Below are positions 37,274 to 50,250 of a stretch of DNA of 64,000 bases, in pieces; the first letter of the stretch is position 1, and the number at the start of each line of letters is the position of its first letter. Location of the stretch: positions 9,458,501 through 9,522,500 of the forward strand of contig JAWUZG010000004.1 in NCBI GenBank assembly GCA_036785705.1, given 5' to 3'. A model generated the notes under the pieces. That model had not been told where the DNA came from and ran no database searches. It was given only the letters and a program-made list of their open reading frames with translations. The position numbers were made by a program, and so were the translations under genes. Source of the DNA: Acanthornis magna (taxonomy: Eukaryota > Chordata > Aves > Passeriformes > Acanthizidae).

Positions 37274-40200
37274 GAGAGTACCTAATCTGTTTCACCATAG
37301 TAGTTTCTCTGGTGTTGAACTGTTAGTTCAGATTGAAAGAATAAACCTTTCTTTATCTAAGAAAGCCATTTCAATTTTTAAAATGTATACTGTGAATAAT
37401 AGTTTTGCAGCTCAATCCAAATCCATCTTAAGCACTGCAGGGTTGCTTTCCTTCAGTGGTGGATGAAATTACTTATATTTTAATGGCAAATAAGTTAAAA
37501 ATGTATGTGTTCAGTGTCTCATGTTTTGTCCAGAGCATGCGAATGGAACCAGTCTTTTCTCCTGATCTTTTCAGGGATGCGTCAGTGGGAAGGATGACAG
37601 GTCTAAGCATCCCATCCAAAACACGAGTTGTTAGTTTCTCTACTCTGACTGCTTTACTCCTGGGCATCACAGTCCTTGTAAACAGATGTTTGGAAATTTT
37701 GAGATGAACATGACTGAAAATTATTCCCTTTCTTCTCTGTGAAATACCAAAGATTCCTAGTAACAGAATGTTTTCTCTCTCTGTAGGCATTGCTGACCAC
37801 TGCTGTAATATGTACTTGATTACTTATGAAAAAGGGAACTTCCATCCTCTTGGCTTTATTTTTTTTCTTCTTTTCTTTCTTTAAAATTTGTTTAAAATAC
37901 AGGTTTTTTGTTTTAATGACAGGAAGAATACATAATTTTTTCAAAGGAGTCTCACTAGAACTCTACAACTTTCTGATGTTGATGAGTTTAAAAAGTTCTA
38001 GCCTGTTTTCTGTTTATCTTGAACAACTTATAGAAGAAAACAGCTCATAGCATCATTCCTACTGTCATACCTGCATCCAGCCCACCATCCACATAACTCT
38101 TTAGCATGAAGAATTTAATGGCCTGAGCTCTTGGATGAAAAGCAGTAGCTGTTCAATTCCTGCTGTCTCTCTCAGACATTCTCCAGATAATGTAGTATCT
38201 CAGTTGACACCATCCTGAAAATGTATCTTGGATGGATTTTTATTTTTAAAGTGATAGTTTCCTGTGCAGTCTGCTCTATCCTGGATCCAGTTCAGTATGG
38301 AGAAAGGTAATTTATCATTCTTTAGACTGAGTTCATAAGATGACAGAGGTTGGCTCCTGTGAATTCAGAAATGCTGCAGAGTCTGCCAATACTAGCACCT
38401 GGAAGTGATGTCCTTGCAGTGATCTCATGCCTAGTAAATTAGGATTTCTAGAACTCTCCAGAGCACTCTCATCTTCCAGTCCTCTCCCCAGAAGCCTAAG
38501 CCTCCAAAGTCAGTACTGAAACAGTGGCAGTGTTTCCAAACCACTGGACCCAGTGGCATCATGCCATTGCAGCTCGATGCATGAGAGGTTGGACCTACTG
38601 GATTGGCACTGTGAGGTACTCCCTTCCTCAGGGGAAAAGATTGCCTTTTAAAATGCTCAGCTTCTCTCTGTCCTCATTCAGCCCAGAAAGGAGGGAGCAT
38701 GATTGCGACAACGATGACTTTTTAAAATCTGACAAGAGAAGAGAATACATGCTGTTCTGTGACTAATGGTGGCTATGAAAGATCTGAAAGATCCTTCTCC
38801 ACAGATTTTCCTTCTACCAACAGGAATTAGAAATGGTTGCTTGCAGTGTTTTTCCTTATACGGCAGCAAAACCATCACGTGTTTTGCTTCCCAACAATTT
38901 TGGCTTGTAACAAATGTGAAGCTGGCTCAGAAACAGCTTGTAAAAGAGAGAAAAGTAAGACTTAGCTCCAGTAAGTGCCTGAACACTCTTTTTCGTTCAC
39001 TTGGCATGAGTATGATGGTATTTCAACTTGACATTGACATGAACATTTCAATGGCTGGACAGTAAGCCCTCTGATAAAGCTGTTGTCTGACTAGGAAACC
39101 AGGCTCTCATACAGGGCAGCCTCTTTATAGCAATTATAGTAAAAATTAACCTTTCAAAAGTTAAGTTTCTGTTTAAGGGGCCAAAACAAGGAGTGAAAGC
39201 AAGGATTAATTTCCCAGCAACAATCTAAGCTCTTGCCTTTTCAAAAGAAAATAAAATGCAGACAGGATTTTATGAGCAGTATTTAAATGCATGTGAAAAT
39301 AAAAGTCTTTTCATTTTCATATTTAGGCTCTGCTTCCAGATACAAACATGAACAATGAGTCTTATATGTGGGAAAAAACCTTCCTAAACTTTGGAATATT
39401 CAAAGCAAAATAAAAAAAAAAACCCACACAGAAATAATGATTTTTAGAATATGACAAGCTCAGTTTTTTAGGAATAGATTTTGACAAGAGCTGGCTGCCT
39501 CATTATGCTTAGTATTTTTTGGCACGCAGTTTGAATATAGTACTCTTTGTGAGTACACTGAATAAAAACATAGCTTTGATACGGCTTAGGATGTCTATTC
39601 CATGGTTCTCTGTATATTTCTTAGTTTTGCATTAGCTGCCATTGTGTGTGTTTTCAAAATGTACATGCAACTCTATTCATCTGTCTCTCCTTCTTCCTGT
39701 TCTTTGTTTCCTTTCCTTTGGTTATAAGCATTTTATATCAGCTTTCTGAATCTGTTTTACTATACTAGAACAGCGCCAAAAAGTGATATCATCTGGAAGT
39801 TAAGTAGAGACATTATGTATTGAAATGATTCCTAAGTCATATATTCCACATTAAGAAATATCTGGGGGAATAAAATTTCTGTCATGGCTTGTAACTAATG
39901 TGAAAAAGACTTGCTCTATCAGACAGTAAGTGATAGACACAGTGAGAGCCCATTATATTTAGGTAAGCAGTTTGCAGTCCTTTCAGTTATATTTTTTTTT
40001 CATTTGAAGGTTTATTATCAGTTGCTGTACATTCATCCAGTTATTTAGGTTTTAGTAATCTTATCTCTGATTGAAGGATCTTAAACCATTTATTAATCTG
40101 AAGATTAATCTGCTTTTAAAGAGTATTTTTTTCTGCTGATTAGCATCAAGAAAACCTTATTTCTTGCTGCTTGAGATGAATGGAAATTCTTTTGGTTTGT

Positions 40201-41182
40201 ATGTGATGGCAAACTAGGATTTCTGCCAGTTCCCTTGATTGTATTAGAGAAATTCCAGACAGCTAGAAGGTAGTAGCTGCTTAATGCATGTTTAGTACTG
40301 TAAGTCTCCTATTGATGGTGCATTAATAGCTGTCATCAGAAGTATCGTATAAAAATGTTGGTGTCAGCAGTGCTACACCTAATGGCAGTCTCCTTGTGAA
40401 CAGGCTAGAGAGAGAGGTGAAAAAGGATAGATTATTGGTTTACACCCTTGTCCCTTATTTAGAGGAAAAGAGGGGTGAAACTGTCACTTTAAATAATAGT
40501 TTTCTACTTCAGGAGATGGTTTGTTGGTTATTGTCTCTTCTTGTAATGCCAAAGTTGATTTTTGTGTACCGGAGACAATAAATGTAATGCAGGAGCCTGA
40601 TACATATTCATAATTTTGCTCTAAGGCTAAAGTGCTTTCCTTGTAAATTCATCTAGCTACAAGATATTGTGAGCACCAAAAGCAATTACTTCACCCCATC
40701 TGATTGCTATAAAAGAGAATACCATTAAAATCCTTGTTCTATATTTATTGTTCTAACAGGGAACAAGAAGAACATTCTGCCGAGACACCAGTGCAAGAAC
40801 CAAAATTAGGATGCTTTTATTCAATTATATTTGACAAAGCTGGACACCAATTTTTTTCAATGTGTAATGTAGTAAATTTATGTACCTATCAAAAACAATT
40901 CATAAAACTCTCCACTGTTAAATTGTAGTAAAGTGGGGAAGGCTAGGCAAATTTAGAAAAAGAACAGCATGCTTTCCATTTTCAAAGAAAGACATGGGAG
41001 TCAGGAAAGAATGCTAATTTTTCAAGCTGGTATTTCTATTCCCTGAGTTTTTTTCACTGTATAACACCTAGAAATAATTCATTGACTGGATTCTATACAG
41101 AGTTCAAAAAGATGTGTCCTGCCTCCAACACATATATAAAATAGAATTTGTGTAAAACCAAAGGGACAGTGGAAAACAGGGG
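37274..41182. other. Non-coding, no recognisable gene
   Basis: AT-rich sequence with several overlapping frames up to about 105 codons (37473-37790 minus, 38766-39065 plus). None has a recognisable product or a clear exon structure. Confidence 0.5.

Positions 41183-41220
<38 letters not shown>
41183..41220. repeat. Poly-A tract (38 A)
   Basis: The longest homopolymer in the window: 38 uninterrupted A after CAGGGG and before GAGGAG. A second run of 12 A lies at 41270-41281. A processed retrocopy would leave a similar tail, but the upstream sequence shows no AATAAA within 30 bases and no recognisable gene body, so it is called a simple repeat. Exact length is likely to vary between individuals or assemblies. 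Confidence 0.92.
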
Positions 41221-41225
<5 letters not shown>

Positions 41226-41281
41226 GTTGTTTTATAGTAAAGGACACTTATAAGTGAAAATTGAAACACAAAAAAAAAAAA

Positions 41282-44200
41282 GGACTAGCTTTCTAAGTGG
41301 GTAACTAGGATACATTTCACCAAGCTTCATAAGCATATATATAGAGAGAGATTTGTTTGAAAGTGAATGGAATACAGAACTGGGCTCAAAGGCTTATCAG
41401 AGACAGAGGTAAAACACTCAATATGAAAGAAAAATGATGGAAAGGTGGAAAGTCAGCAGTGAGCTTTCTTGACCATTAAAAAAAATATTGCAAAGTAATT
41501 AATACAGAGGAGACAATCTTTAAAAGGAGCATAAGGCAAGGAATGTTATGAAAACATCAGACCAAATCAATTATCATTTGCATAAGTACTTTGTGGGAAT
41601 GCTGGAGTGCCACAGTGACAGTTGTGGAGACAAGGGGGGAACTGAGAATATGTGAGATGGGGAAAGCTGTGATGACTTTTTTTTATGTACTTTGGGAGAT
41701 GCAATAGACAGATGCTAGCCTGGAACTCCCTCAATTCATGGAGCTGCCTACACTAATACCACAGTGGTCACTGATTCATTTTGCAGTCAGTGCACAGAGG
41801 CACCTCCAAAGCACTATCCATTCTAAATCAGGAAAGCAAAGTCAACGAGATGAATAATTTTTTTTCAGGGGTTCTTGGACTTTTTGCTATTCCAGGTAGT
41901 TTAGGGACTACTCCAAACAACAAGACAAAAACCTTGTCATAACATTGAGCAATAGTTGGATGGTGAATACCAAGAGTTGGATAATGAGTGTAGATTTTAC
42001 TGCAGCACTGCCAAGAGGCTCCACACTATGTTAAAATCTTCTTGTGCAGGTGCTGTAAAATAAAGCCCTTTATACAGTCATATATCTCTCTGTGCATGCA
42101 TCATGCTTCTCACTTGGAGACATCTGAAGCAGGAGCCTTGTGGAGCAGAAGCTTTATGAGGTGAACCACAAAGAGCTTTTGAAATGTTTTTAAGTGGACT
42201 GAATTGTGTCCCAAGATGTTCACAGACCTTGTTTCTTCTCCATTTAATGGTATAAATTTCAGGAACTGTTTTTCTGTTTGTTAATGTAGGTAATGTGAAC
42301 TGCTGCAAAACAAATTGCATTAAATACATTTGTATATCATATCAGATGAAAAATCCAATTAAAATTACTTACCATGAAAAAAAATGATCACGAGAAAGAA
42401 AATTATTTTTAAATGAGTGTTTTTTATGAGTGCTGCCAGTTTAGAACTGGTGTATACAGATTTATTATCTAAAGTTGTCTTTTTTTAAAAACAAACTGCT
42501 CTAAGCAGTCTGAGAGTGTCTATGAATAAGTACTTGCAGCTGAAGAAGAGTTTAATACACATGGAAAGAATGTATTTCTAAGTATTTTCAAGGACAAATC
42601 CCTATTTTTACACAGATTTGCACATTTTATTTTTTCCTGCCTCAAGTGAAAAAGATTTGCTCAGACAAATTAGAATTTTTATTTAGTTGTTTTATTGTTT
42701 TTAAAATTAACCTCAGGACAAAGTAGCTTCCTATGCAGCATTGGATTTAGATGTTCACTTACTGCTTTGTGAGAAAGAGACTGTATCACCTGGATCTGTC
42801 TCTCAAGGAAGGACTCTCCAGAGGCTGAGCCGCTACACGGTACTGAGGAACAGATATGTCACCTTGGGAGGCATCAGAAGTGTGGTTAGAAGTTGTTGCC
42901 TTTATCATTGCATTACCTCAGCATGATGGTTTGAATTTAGTTAACTGTCTTCCGTGAAATATGAAATTGTTGCCCTTTCCTCTGGGCTGGCAAACATGCT
43001 GGATTAAGTGACTCAGCAAAGATGACACAAGAATTGTGTACAAATAGTAGAAAATGGACACATGCCTCCCTAAGCCTATTCAGTTGCTTATCAAATAAGC
43101 TCATTAAACACCTCCCCCCCCATCTCCGCCCTCCCCATTTTATTTGTTTTCCTTAGGACAGTAGTGTGCATAGAGAAAAGCTCTGAACTCCGCCGAAGTT
43201 GTGGTTACATGTCACGTAATTCCTAGAACCCAGAAGCAAAATATAATCTTATGAAATTGGGTAATTTTGGAGGAAAGCTTCTACTGGGTGTTCTATCTAA
43301 GAAAAAGAAAGCCAAGCCTAACTACCAACGAAAAGAAGCATGAAGTACAGAGCCACCACACTGGAAACCCTTGCAGTTAATCCAGCAGGGAGCAGAAACC
43401 ATCATTTTATTGCCATGGTTCCTTTTGCTATTTAAAGCTCTCAGCGGTTTTTGTATGTCAGTTTTAGAAAGATTATTTCAAATTCTGGTTTGGTTTCTCT
43501 GTTCCTATCAAAGCTTCTTGCCCAACACATTCCCATCTCAACGTGCTCTCTGCCTACACAGCCATTGCAGGGTCTCCTTCAGTGGGAAGAGGCATTGCCA
43601 ATGATCTGTTCCCTCATCTGTCCGTGTTCACAAGGGCTTTTGTTCCTGCAAACACTTTTTGGTTTGTTAAACAAATTCTTGTCCTGTCAACAGGGTCTGC
43701 CTGTGCCAATAAGAAGTAGATTTAATTCTGGATGTAGTAATTCTTCATACGCAGTAGAAGATAATCTGAAGTTTGTCTTCTGTTCTTTAGCAGTACTGGA
43801 CATCCTTTAGTGTTCCAGATACATTTTGGACAATAACCTCTGTTACTTTAGTTACATCTGTACTAATGAAAATTCCTGTAAAAGTTTCACAGCAAAAACT
43901 ATCACTAGTAAATTTAAGATAGGGAAGCTTACGGTTCAGTGTTTCTAATAAATTCAATAATACAAGAAATTAAAAGAAATTAGGTCTTCTCTGTGAAGAT
44001 GCTGTAGTGCAAGTAGGATAGTTACAATGAGCTATTGCAGCCATTGTCAAAAGCACTTTAAAATAAGATTAGATCATTTCATTGTTGTACCATTTTCAGA
44101 TGGCAAATTGTAACTTTGTTTTATGAGTGCTATTTAATATACAAATTTCACTGGAACTTGAAGGAGACAGTAATAGTTGTGATGATTTAAGATTAGAAGT

Positions 44201-44889
44201 ATTTTGATAAACATAGATGATAGTTGTAATAGATCTGAACTGTCACCTGGGATTACATAACCTGATTTATCATTTTACTGAAGAATTGCAGATAACTGTT
44301 TACAATATATTTTCATATGTGGTCTTGTCATTGTTTCTTTTAGTAAATTATCCTCCTCTGTATAGCAGGAAAAAAGAGTTTTATTTTTTCCTAAGGACAT
44401 GTAAGATTTATGGAAAATAGTTACTTTCTATGTAGAAGAACTGATATTATTTGGTCATTCACTTTGATACAGGGACGGACAGTTATGATCTTCATGTACT
44501 TATTTATATTTAATGCATTTTGTTTCTCCTTCATGTTCTGGAGTTGCTAGAGTAACTGCATTTGTGAAAACTTGCAGTTAATTTAATATCCATTTGCCAA
44601 AGTTAATAAAAGCACTCTAAAAAAAAATTGCTTCTTTGTCAGCCTATTCTAATGATGATGGTGACTAGACAGGTCACGTCTCAGCTTCCAGAATCAGAGG
44701 GAGACATGAAAGGATTCTGGTAGGAAAGTATAATTAGTACGTAAGTGTTTTTGCAGAAGTGTTTTTGCATAAGTATTTTCACATAGATTTCCCAACCAAC
44801 TTTTCAAAACTTTACTATTAAAATTTAATGGCTTGTTTAACAAATATTTTCTGTTTCAGCAATCATGAGCCAGGTAGCTATTTTCTCTG
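41282..44889. other. Non-coding, no recognisable gene
   Basis: AT-rich sequence. A run of eight C at 43114-43121 and a tandem AAGTGTTTTTGCA pair at 44743-44755 and 44757-44769 are the only local structures noted. A plus-strand frame of 119 codons at 43451-43810 is unrecognisable and overlaps another frame. Confidence 0.5.
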
Positions 44890-44983
44890 CTCAAAGTGGC
44901 AGTCTGCTTGACACAGGAGATCCTTTTTTCGGAACGCACGATTACAGAGAGCACCGCAGACAAACGAAGGCACAGCCACTTAC

Positions 44984-45336
44984 CCTCCCCCTGCCACGCA
45001 GAGTGCTGCAAAGGCAGTAAGGTTGCGCCTTATTTTCCTCCCTCACTCAGGCCTGTAGCCTTTTTGTCAAGGGCGCTGAAGTACATCCAAATTTATTTTC
45101 TGATGCAGGCTCCTGCTGACTGAAATCTAGGTCGGAACCTTGCGCCCTTCCTTCCTTCCTTGCCGTGCGCTCCCTGCGCTCGCCAGCAGCAGCGTTCCCG
45201 CCCGGAGCCGCACCTGAGCCTGCCGATGGGCTGAGGGGCACAGGGCGCTGGGCTGGCCTCTGCCACTGCTGTCACACACCTGCCTGACGCCAGAGCTCCA
45301 CACTTCATGCGCTGCCTGTTTAGAAAGGCCGTATTC
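44984..45336 (-). promoter_or_regulatory. CpG-island-like segment; possible minus-strand first exon
   Basis: Between about 45131 and 45336 there are roughly fifteen CpGs, with a markedly GC-rich core at 45160-45250. This is the only segment of this kind in the window. On the minus strand, a near-perfect splice donor, GGTAAGTG, has its exon side at 44984 and its GT at 44983-44982. A transcript starting in the CpG-rich core and spliced at 44984 would therefore have a first exon of about 250-300 bases. Overlapping minus-strand frames (65 and 71 codons) in the CpG-rich part are proline/arginine/alanine-rich, end before the donor and match nothing known, so the exon would be mainly 5' UTR. A non-promoter GC-rich patch is the alternative. 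Confidence 0.35.
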
Positions 45337-45345
45337 CTCCAGGAA

Positions 45346-45360
45346 TGCTGAGTTATTTCA
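45346..45360 (+). promoter_or_regulatory. MARE-like half site
   Basis: TGCTGAGTTATTTCA carries a consensus TGCTGAGT half of a Maf recognition element and an imperfect TTTCA second half. It lies between the CpG-rich segment and the CRE-like site. Single occurrences are weak evidence. Confidence 0.2.
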
Positions 45361-45469
45361 GTAGCGATCCAGCGGTGTCTCCTAGGAGAGGGAAATAGCT
45401 TTCTGAGGTCAGGGCAGGGGTCCTGCTCCTGGCAGCGCTCAGCAGTGAGTGCCCAAGGAATGGCGTGAT

Positions 45470-45562
45470 GGCAGGGACGTCACAGAAGTGACCTTCCGAG
45501 GTGGAGGGGGTATTTATTTCTTGCTGCTCCATTCATAGCAGTTAGCAGCTAGCACAGGTAGG
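45470..45562 (+). promoter_or_regulatory. Possible plus-strand core promoter and first donor
   Basis: A CRE-like GACGTCAC is at 45476-45483. A TATTTATT TATA-like box follows a G-run at 45511-45518. A CAG|GTAGGA splice donor has its exon end at 45557. The order CRE, TATA, donor within 90 bases, directly beside a CpG-rich segment, fits a cyclic-AMP-responsive promoter with a very short first exon. A start about 30 bases past the TATA-like box would leave an exon of only about 15-20 bases, which is unusually short and counts against the simple reading. Confidence 0.25.
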
Positions 45563-47520
45563 AATCACATCTCCTTCATTTGGTAGCAGGGGCAGAGGGA
45601 GTTAACGCAAAGTAAAGGAAAGTAGAACATGAATCAAGCAGTAGAAATACAGCCTGAGTATCAGAGAAACTACTTAGCAGTAAGCTGTATTACAGAATCA
45701 GGCAGCTTCCCAAGGAGAGATGACGGATTTGTATTGCTTGTGGCATTTAAAAGTGAGCTGCGCGCAGCACACTAAATACGTTAAGAGGGATCTCGCCGTC
45801 TCTAGCAGAATGGCAGATTAGATTAATATCTCTAGATACAAATATGTTGCTGTCCAGACAAAGATTTAAATAATTTCCAGAATAGCTTAAAGAAACACAA
45901 CAGAAACAAAAACCATTAACTTTTCTTTAAAATTTTAAGAAAAAAGTTTCAACTCGTTTTTCCTGTTTGTCTTGCAGAAATTACCTTCCGTGAACCATAG
46001 TTTTGCAGGTATATCTTAACTTTTGACACTTGTTCAGTCTTACAAAGTTTATTTAATAATCTGCATTCAATTACATGCTGCAAGATGTACTTTTAATACA
46101 TAAATATATACATATACATATACATATATATATGTACACATGTGCATTTTTAGAGAATTAGATGGCTGAAAATATCTTGCATCATTTTATTTAACTAAAC
46201 AAAATTACTATGTACTTATTCTGGGTAATACCAAGAAGTATCCCCATGGGAGTAGCATACTGTTCAATTTAAGTAAGCATCTCATAACCTGGGCTTTCAT
46301 TTTAACCACTTGAATGATCTGCCTTGTGTCTCTTAATGAATACTTTGTCCAGAATATCATACACCCTCTAGTGAGTTAAGTTCTCCATAGTCTGAAGCAT
46401 TTACTTTCAAAAATATTTAATATGCAGCTGCCTGCTAACATACATAGCAAATCTCTACGTGAAGCTATGAAGTAGAAATAAGGCACTTAAAAACTTCAAG
46501 ACATCACACAATTTTGCCATTTAAGACTCTTTAAAGCTTCAGGCACTCAGGTAACTTAATTTTTATATGAGGGAAGAAATAGATTAAGGTATTCAGAAGA
46601 AGTTGAAGTCAGAGAGTGCTGTGCCAGGTGTTTCAGTGGTAGAGAAGCTTAAAGCATGGAAGGAGCAATGTAGCAGCAAAGCAGACCTGCTGAATAATTC
46701 ATCACTGTCTTACACACTTCTGCTGCTGTACCATTATTTAGGAAAGAATATTATATTGTTATTGATTACAGCAGTTGCTGACACGTTTCATTTGCTGGGA
46801 GATGTGTGTGCACGCTTTGTATTTCCGACACTTTCACCATCGCCAGAGAAACTTATGTATGAGCTCGATTAAAATTTAAGAGGCTGGATGTCATACACAC
46901 ATGCACACACATACTCAGCATTTATCCCTAACACTCCCAGTCTGGGCAGGGTGAGCTTGCTTCATGTGTCAGAGGAACAGCCTTCCCACGGATAGTGTTT
47001 TTGAAGAGATAAGAAACATTTCTTAAGGGAGTACAAGCAACTCTGCCTTTACCAAAACACCACTGGGAAATGGATTCCTTCGTTACACCAACCTGGCACC
47101 CCACACCACCATGGGAGCACGTCCCAAAGGACCTTGGAGCATCCTCTGCCATGAGAGGAGGCTCCACTGTGCTGTGGTCATGGACAGCCCCATTTACACA
47201 AGCCAAACCCCAAGGGTGCCCTTTCCTTAGGCTGCTGCAGTTGCTGGCACAAATGAACTTTCACTTGATGTTGGCCAAAGGCCAGAGGAACTTCATGGCT
47301 CTTACAGCTGGTAGTACATTTTATATGAACAAGGAAATTAAATCCTGTTCCTCACATGCTTGAAAACAAATATGCATGTGTATGTTTGCATGCCTATCTA
47401 TAAGATTAAGAGAGATAAGAAATATTTGACTATCAATATGGAGTATAGATTGAAATGTATACATATATAGATATATGCCATTATTTGTGCTTTCAGATTT
47501 AGTCTGGAGCATTGTGAGAT
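45563..47520. other. Non-coding, no recognisable gene
   Basis: AT-rich sequence apart from the TA-rich microsatellite noted at 46101-46142. A GC-richer patch at about 46880-47250 has overlapping frames on both strands (up to 97 codons) without recognisable product. It may be an unnamed old repeat. Confidence 0.5.
46101..46142. repeat. TA/CATA-rich microsatellite
   Basis: Imperfect (TACATA)n and (TA)n array that ends in TGTACACATGTGC. A simple repeat. Confidence 0.85.
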
Positions 47521-47554
47521 ATTTTTAGACTTCTGATGATTTTTAGACTTCTGA
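47521..47554. repeat. Short tandem duplication
   Basis: ATTTTTAGACTTCTGA occurs twice, at 47521-47536 and 47539-47554, with an 18-base period. It looks like a recent local duplication because the copies are identical. Confidence 0.85.
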
Positions 47555-50224
47555 AACAGTGAAGGATATTTTCCTCAGTTAAGGAAAGGGGAAGGCAAGA
47601 AATAAACCAAAAATATTTTTCTGATTTATTTGGTTGGTTGGTTAAAGAACACCTGGTACAGATGAAAAAGATATTGTGATAAAATCTATATTGTCTTGAA
47701 ACAGTATTGAGAAGATTCCAAATGGCTATGGTGAGCTTTCTCTTAAATGTTGAGCTTGTAGGGGATTCTGTGACAAATTGTGAACAATACGGAAGGCTGA
47801 CAGAAAATAAACTGCTTGTATCCTGGAGGAAGCCCTTTCCTTACCTCTCTTTGCATGGCAAAAACATAAATAGGAAAAAAATGGAAAAAAAGACTATAAA
47901 CAAAATCCAAGGAAGTCTGAATGCTTTAGTAAAAGAATAATCAGATCTCCTTCCCCTAACTGAAAATCAACTCGGTGGAAATAAAATTCACTTTATACAA
48001 GAATTAATCCATGGTAAGATAGTGATCTGTTGAAGCCAGTGGCTGCTCTCCCAGTGATTTCAGAATAAGGGCTCACTCCTAATGGCCAGTTTTCTCAGGT
48101 GGTAAACAATGATTAGATTCAAAACTATCTGCTTCTGCTCAGATTTTAGAAAAGCCAGTTCACACTTAGCAGGTCCAGAAGCTTAACAGATTACACGATC
48201 CCCCAATCCATCAGTCATACATACAAAGCATATCCCTGTTGCAGATACACCAGCTGATTTGGCAAAGCTTGAATGTCTTTAACTCTCTAAATACTAAATG
48301 AGGATTGCTTAGCAGAATATTCTGTAATATGACTAGAAAGTGTTACTTGCAGATCTGTTGTTTTTTCCTCTCTCTCTTTCTTTGTTTGCCCAGAGGAGAA
48401 TTGGATGAACATTTAATATGTGGTTTTGTAGATTTTTTAAAATTTTACTCCTTAAAACTGACACGGCAAGACTGATTTTAAATAGATTTCTCGTGATCTG
48501 TTTTTGCAGGGACTCTGTATGGATATTGGATCAATATCTGAATAGAAATGTGTGGATATAATTTTTTTTAAAATCATTCTTCGAAATGTTTGGCCTTTAC
48601 TATGGTAAAAATGGGTGAATGCTGCAGTTTTAAAAATAGATTCTTAAAGGCTTTGATGCTTTTGCATCAAAGACATCTCTTACTTCTACTATTTAGTTAT
48701 TGTGATTTACCTAAAGGAAATCCATAGATAGATTTAGTCATTGTTTTGATTCTTGGCAGCTAGTAAAACGAAAAGCAATAAATCTCTGAAACTTATCAAG
48801 ATTGTTAAAAGCTACAGCTTAATCATTATTTATTGTCTAGAGATTTTGGTATATCTGATTAATTTTCAAGATAAGTGCCAAGAAAAAAAAGGAATGCAAC
48901 GTATCTTTTACAGAATGCTCAGCAAAACTCACAATAATATGGCAGTGATTAGTGCTTGCAGCAGTCATATAGTGCCAGTGATTATACTTCAGATCCACTA
49001 TAAAAGCAAGCTGTTCCTGATGTGCTCCTCAAAAGTAGGACAAAATGTTCTCCATTAGTCTGTTGCTACTTAACATCTTTCTCTACGTCACGTCTTGATT
49101 TTTCTCTCATGCCATCTGCAGAAAAAACATGTCTCTCAATCTTCTAGATCCTGAGATGGCAATATTCAGAGCTGTAAGAGGAATTGCGTGAGAAGTGAAT
49201 CTTGTCATGGTGGTATTGCAGGCTTTAAAAAATATACAGACAAAGAACAAAACTGCCAGCTTTTTTTATTTTTGTCTTCAGTAAAAGTAATTGTATCATT
49301 ATTCACATATAAAGTCAGATATAAAATTCACATTAAGATTTAAATATAAATCATATTCTGTGATTTTAATCTATTTTTGCTGCCAAAATATATGAATGTT
49401 TGCACCTTTAATCTTGACCTTGGTCATTAAGATTTAGGGCAATGTGACAGCAGAATTCATTATGGGCCAGCTGAGTATACTTCTTCTTTCTCTAGAAATT
49501 AAAATATTTCATAAATAGTTACACACAAATATGAAGTCATTGTCAAACCTACTCATGTATGTGTGTATATATGTTGTATTGCACAGAGAGGGCTCCCACT
49601 ATGTAGGGAGCATTGTGGACTGTTGTGCCAATCTGCCTGTTTCCCCTTGCCAGCGTGTCCCCTGGAGCAGAATGCTGATGCTATGAGCCTGGATCCAGGT
49701 GTCCTACTGTACTGATACTGTGGTGCTGAGCATTCCACCAGCCCTGGCTGGCTCCAGGGGCTGCTTGGTACATTTTCAGCTGCCTTTAGAACAAGGGAAG
49801 AAAGACCAGGAGCGTGTTTCCTCTGTGGGGCAGCAATGCGACCTCTCAGGACTAGTTGGTGATGAATGTGGAGTGGAAAAAGTGCAGGAAAAACTGAAGT
49901 AATACACCTAAATTCATTGAGCCTTTCAGACAGAGGAGCACTTGTGACCTAGTGACACAGTGAATGGTGGCACTTTTTTGTAACATACATTGCTTCCTGA
50001 CAGGATAATGCTGTCAGTGCCCTAAAAACTAATGCCAAGGAGCTCAGGGTATTATTATATCTATGAGAAACATGGCTGGTTTGGAAAAAATTAGAGGCCT
50101 TAGTAGGGCTCAAAACTGTATGCTGCAGTACAGTGACAAACTTGAAGCCTCTCACTGAATTTTAAGTGATTGTAAGGAAGCACCTATGGGCAAAGAGGCA
50201 CAGCAAGCTAGGAAATGGAATGTC
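47555..50224. other. Non-coding, no recognisable gene
   Basis: AT-rich sequence, GC-richer at about 49580-49900, where a 67-codon plus-strand frame has no recognisable product. A TTGG-rich patch lies near 47630-47644. No named repeat. Confidence 0.5.
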
Positions 50225-50250
50225 TTTGCCCTCTGTTGACAGAGGGCAAA
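50225..50250. repeat. Perfect inverted repeat, 12-base arms
   Basis: TTTGCCCTCTGT at 50225-50236 and its exact reverse complement at 50239-50250 are separated by only TG. The arms can form a cruciform or RNA hairpin. It is too short for a microRNA precursor and has no T-run terminator role in a eukaryote. It could be the join of a small fold-back or a chance palindrome. Confidence 0.85.

Noticed and set aside
37128..37466. 112-codon plus-strand open frame with a lysine run
   Set aside because: The lysine run is the translation of the 19-base poly-A tract; nothing else supports coding.
43451..43810. 119-codon plus-strand open frame
   Set aside because: It is overlapped by a second frame on the same strand. 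The product is hydrophobic and cysteine-rich without domains, and no splice context was seen.
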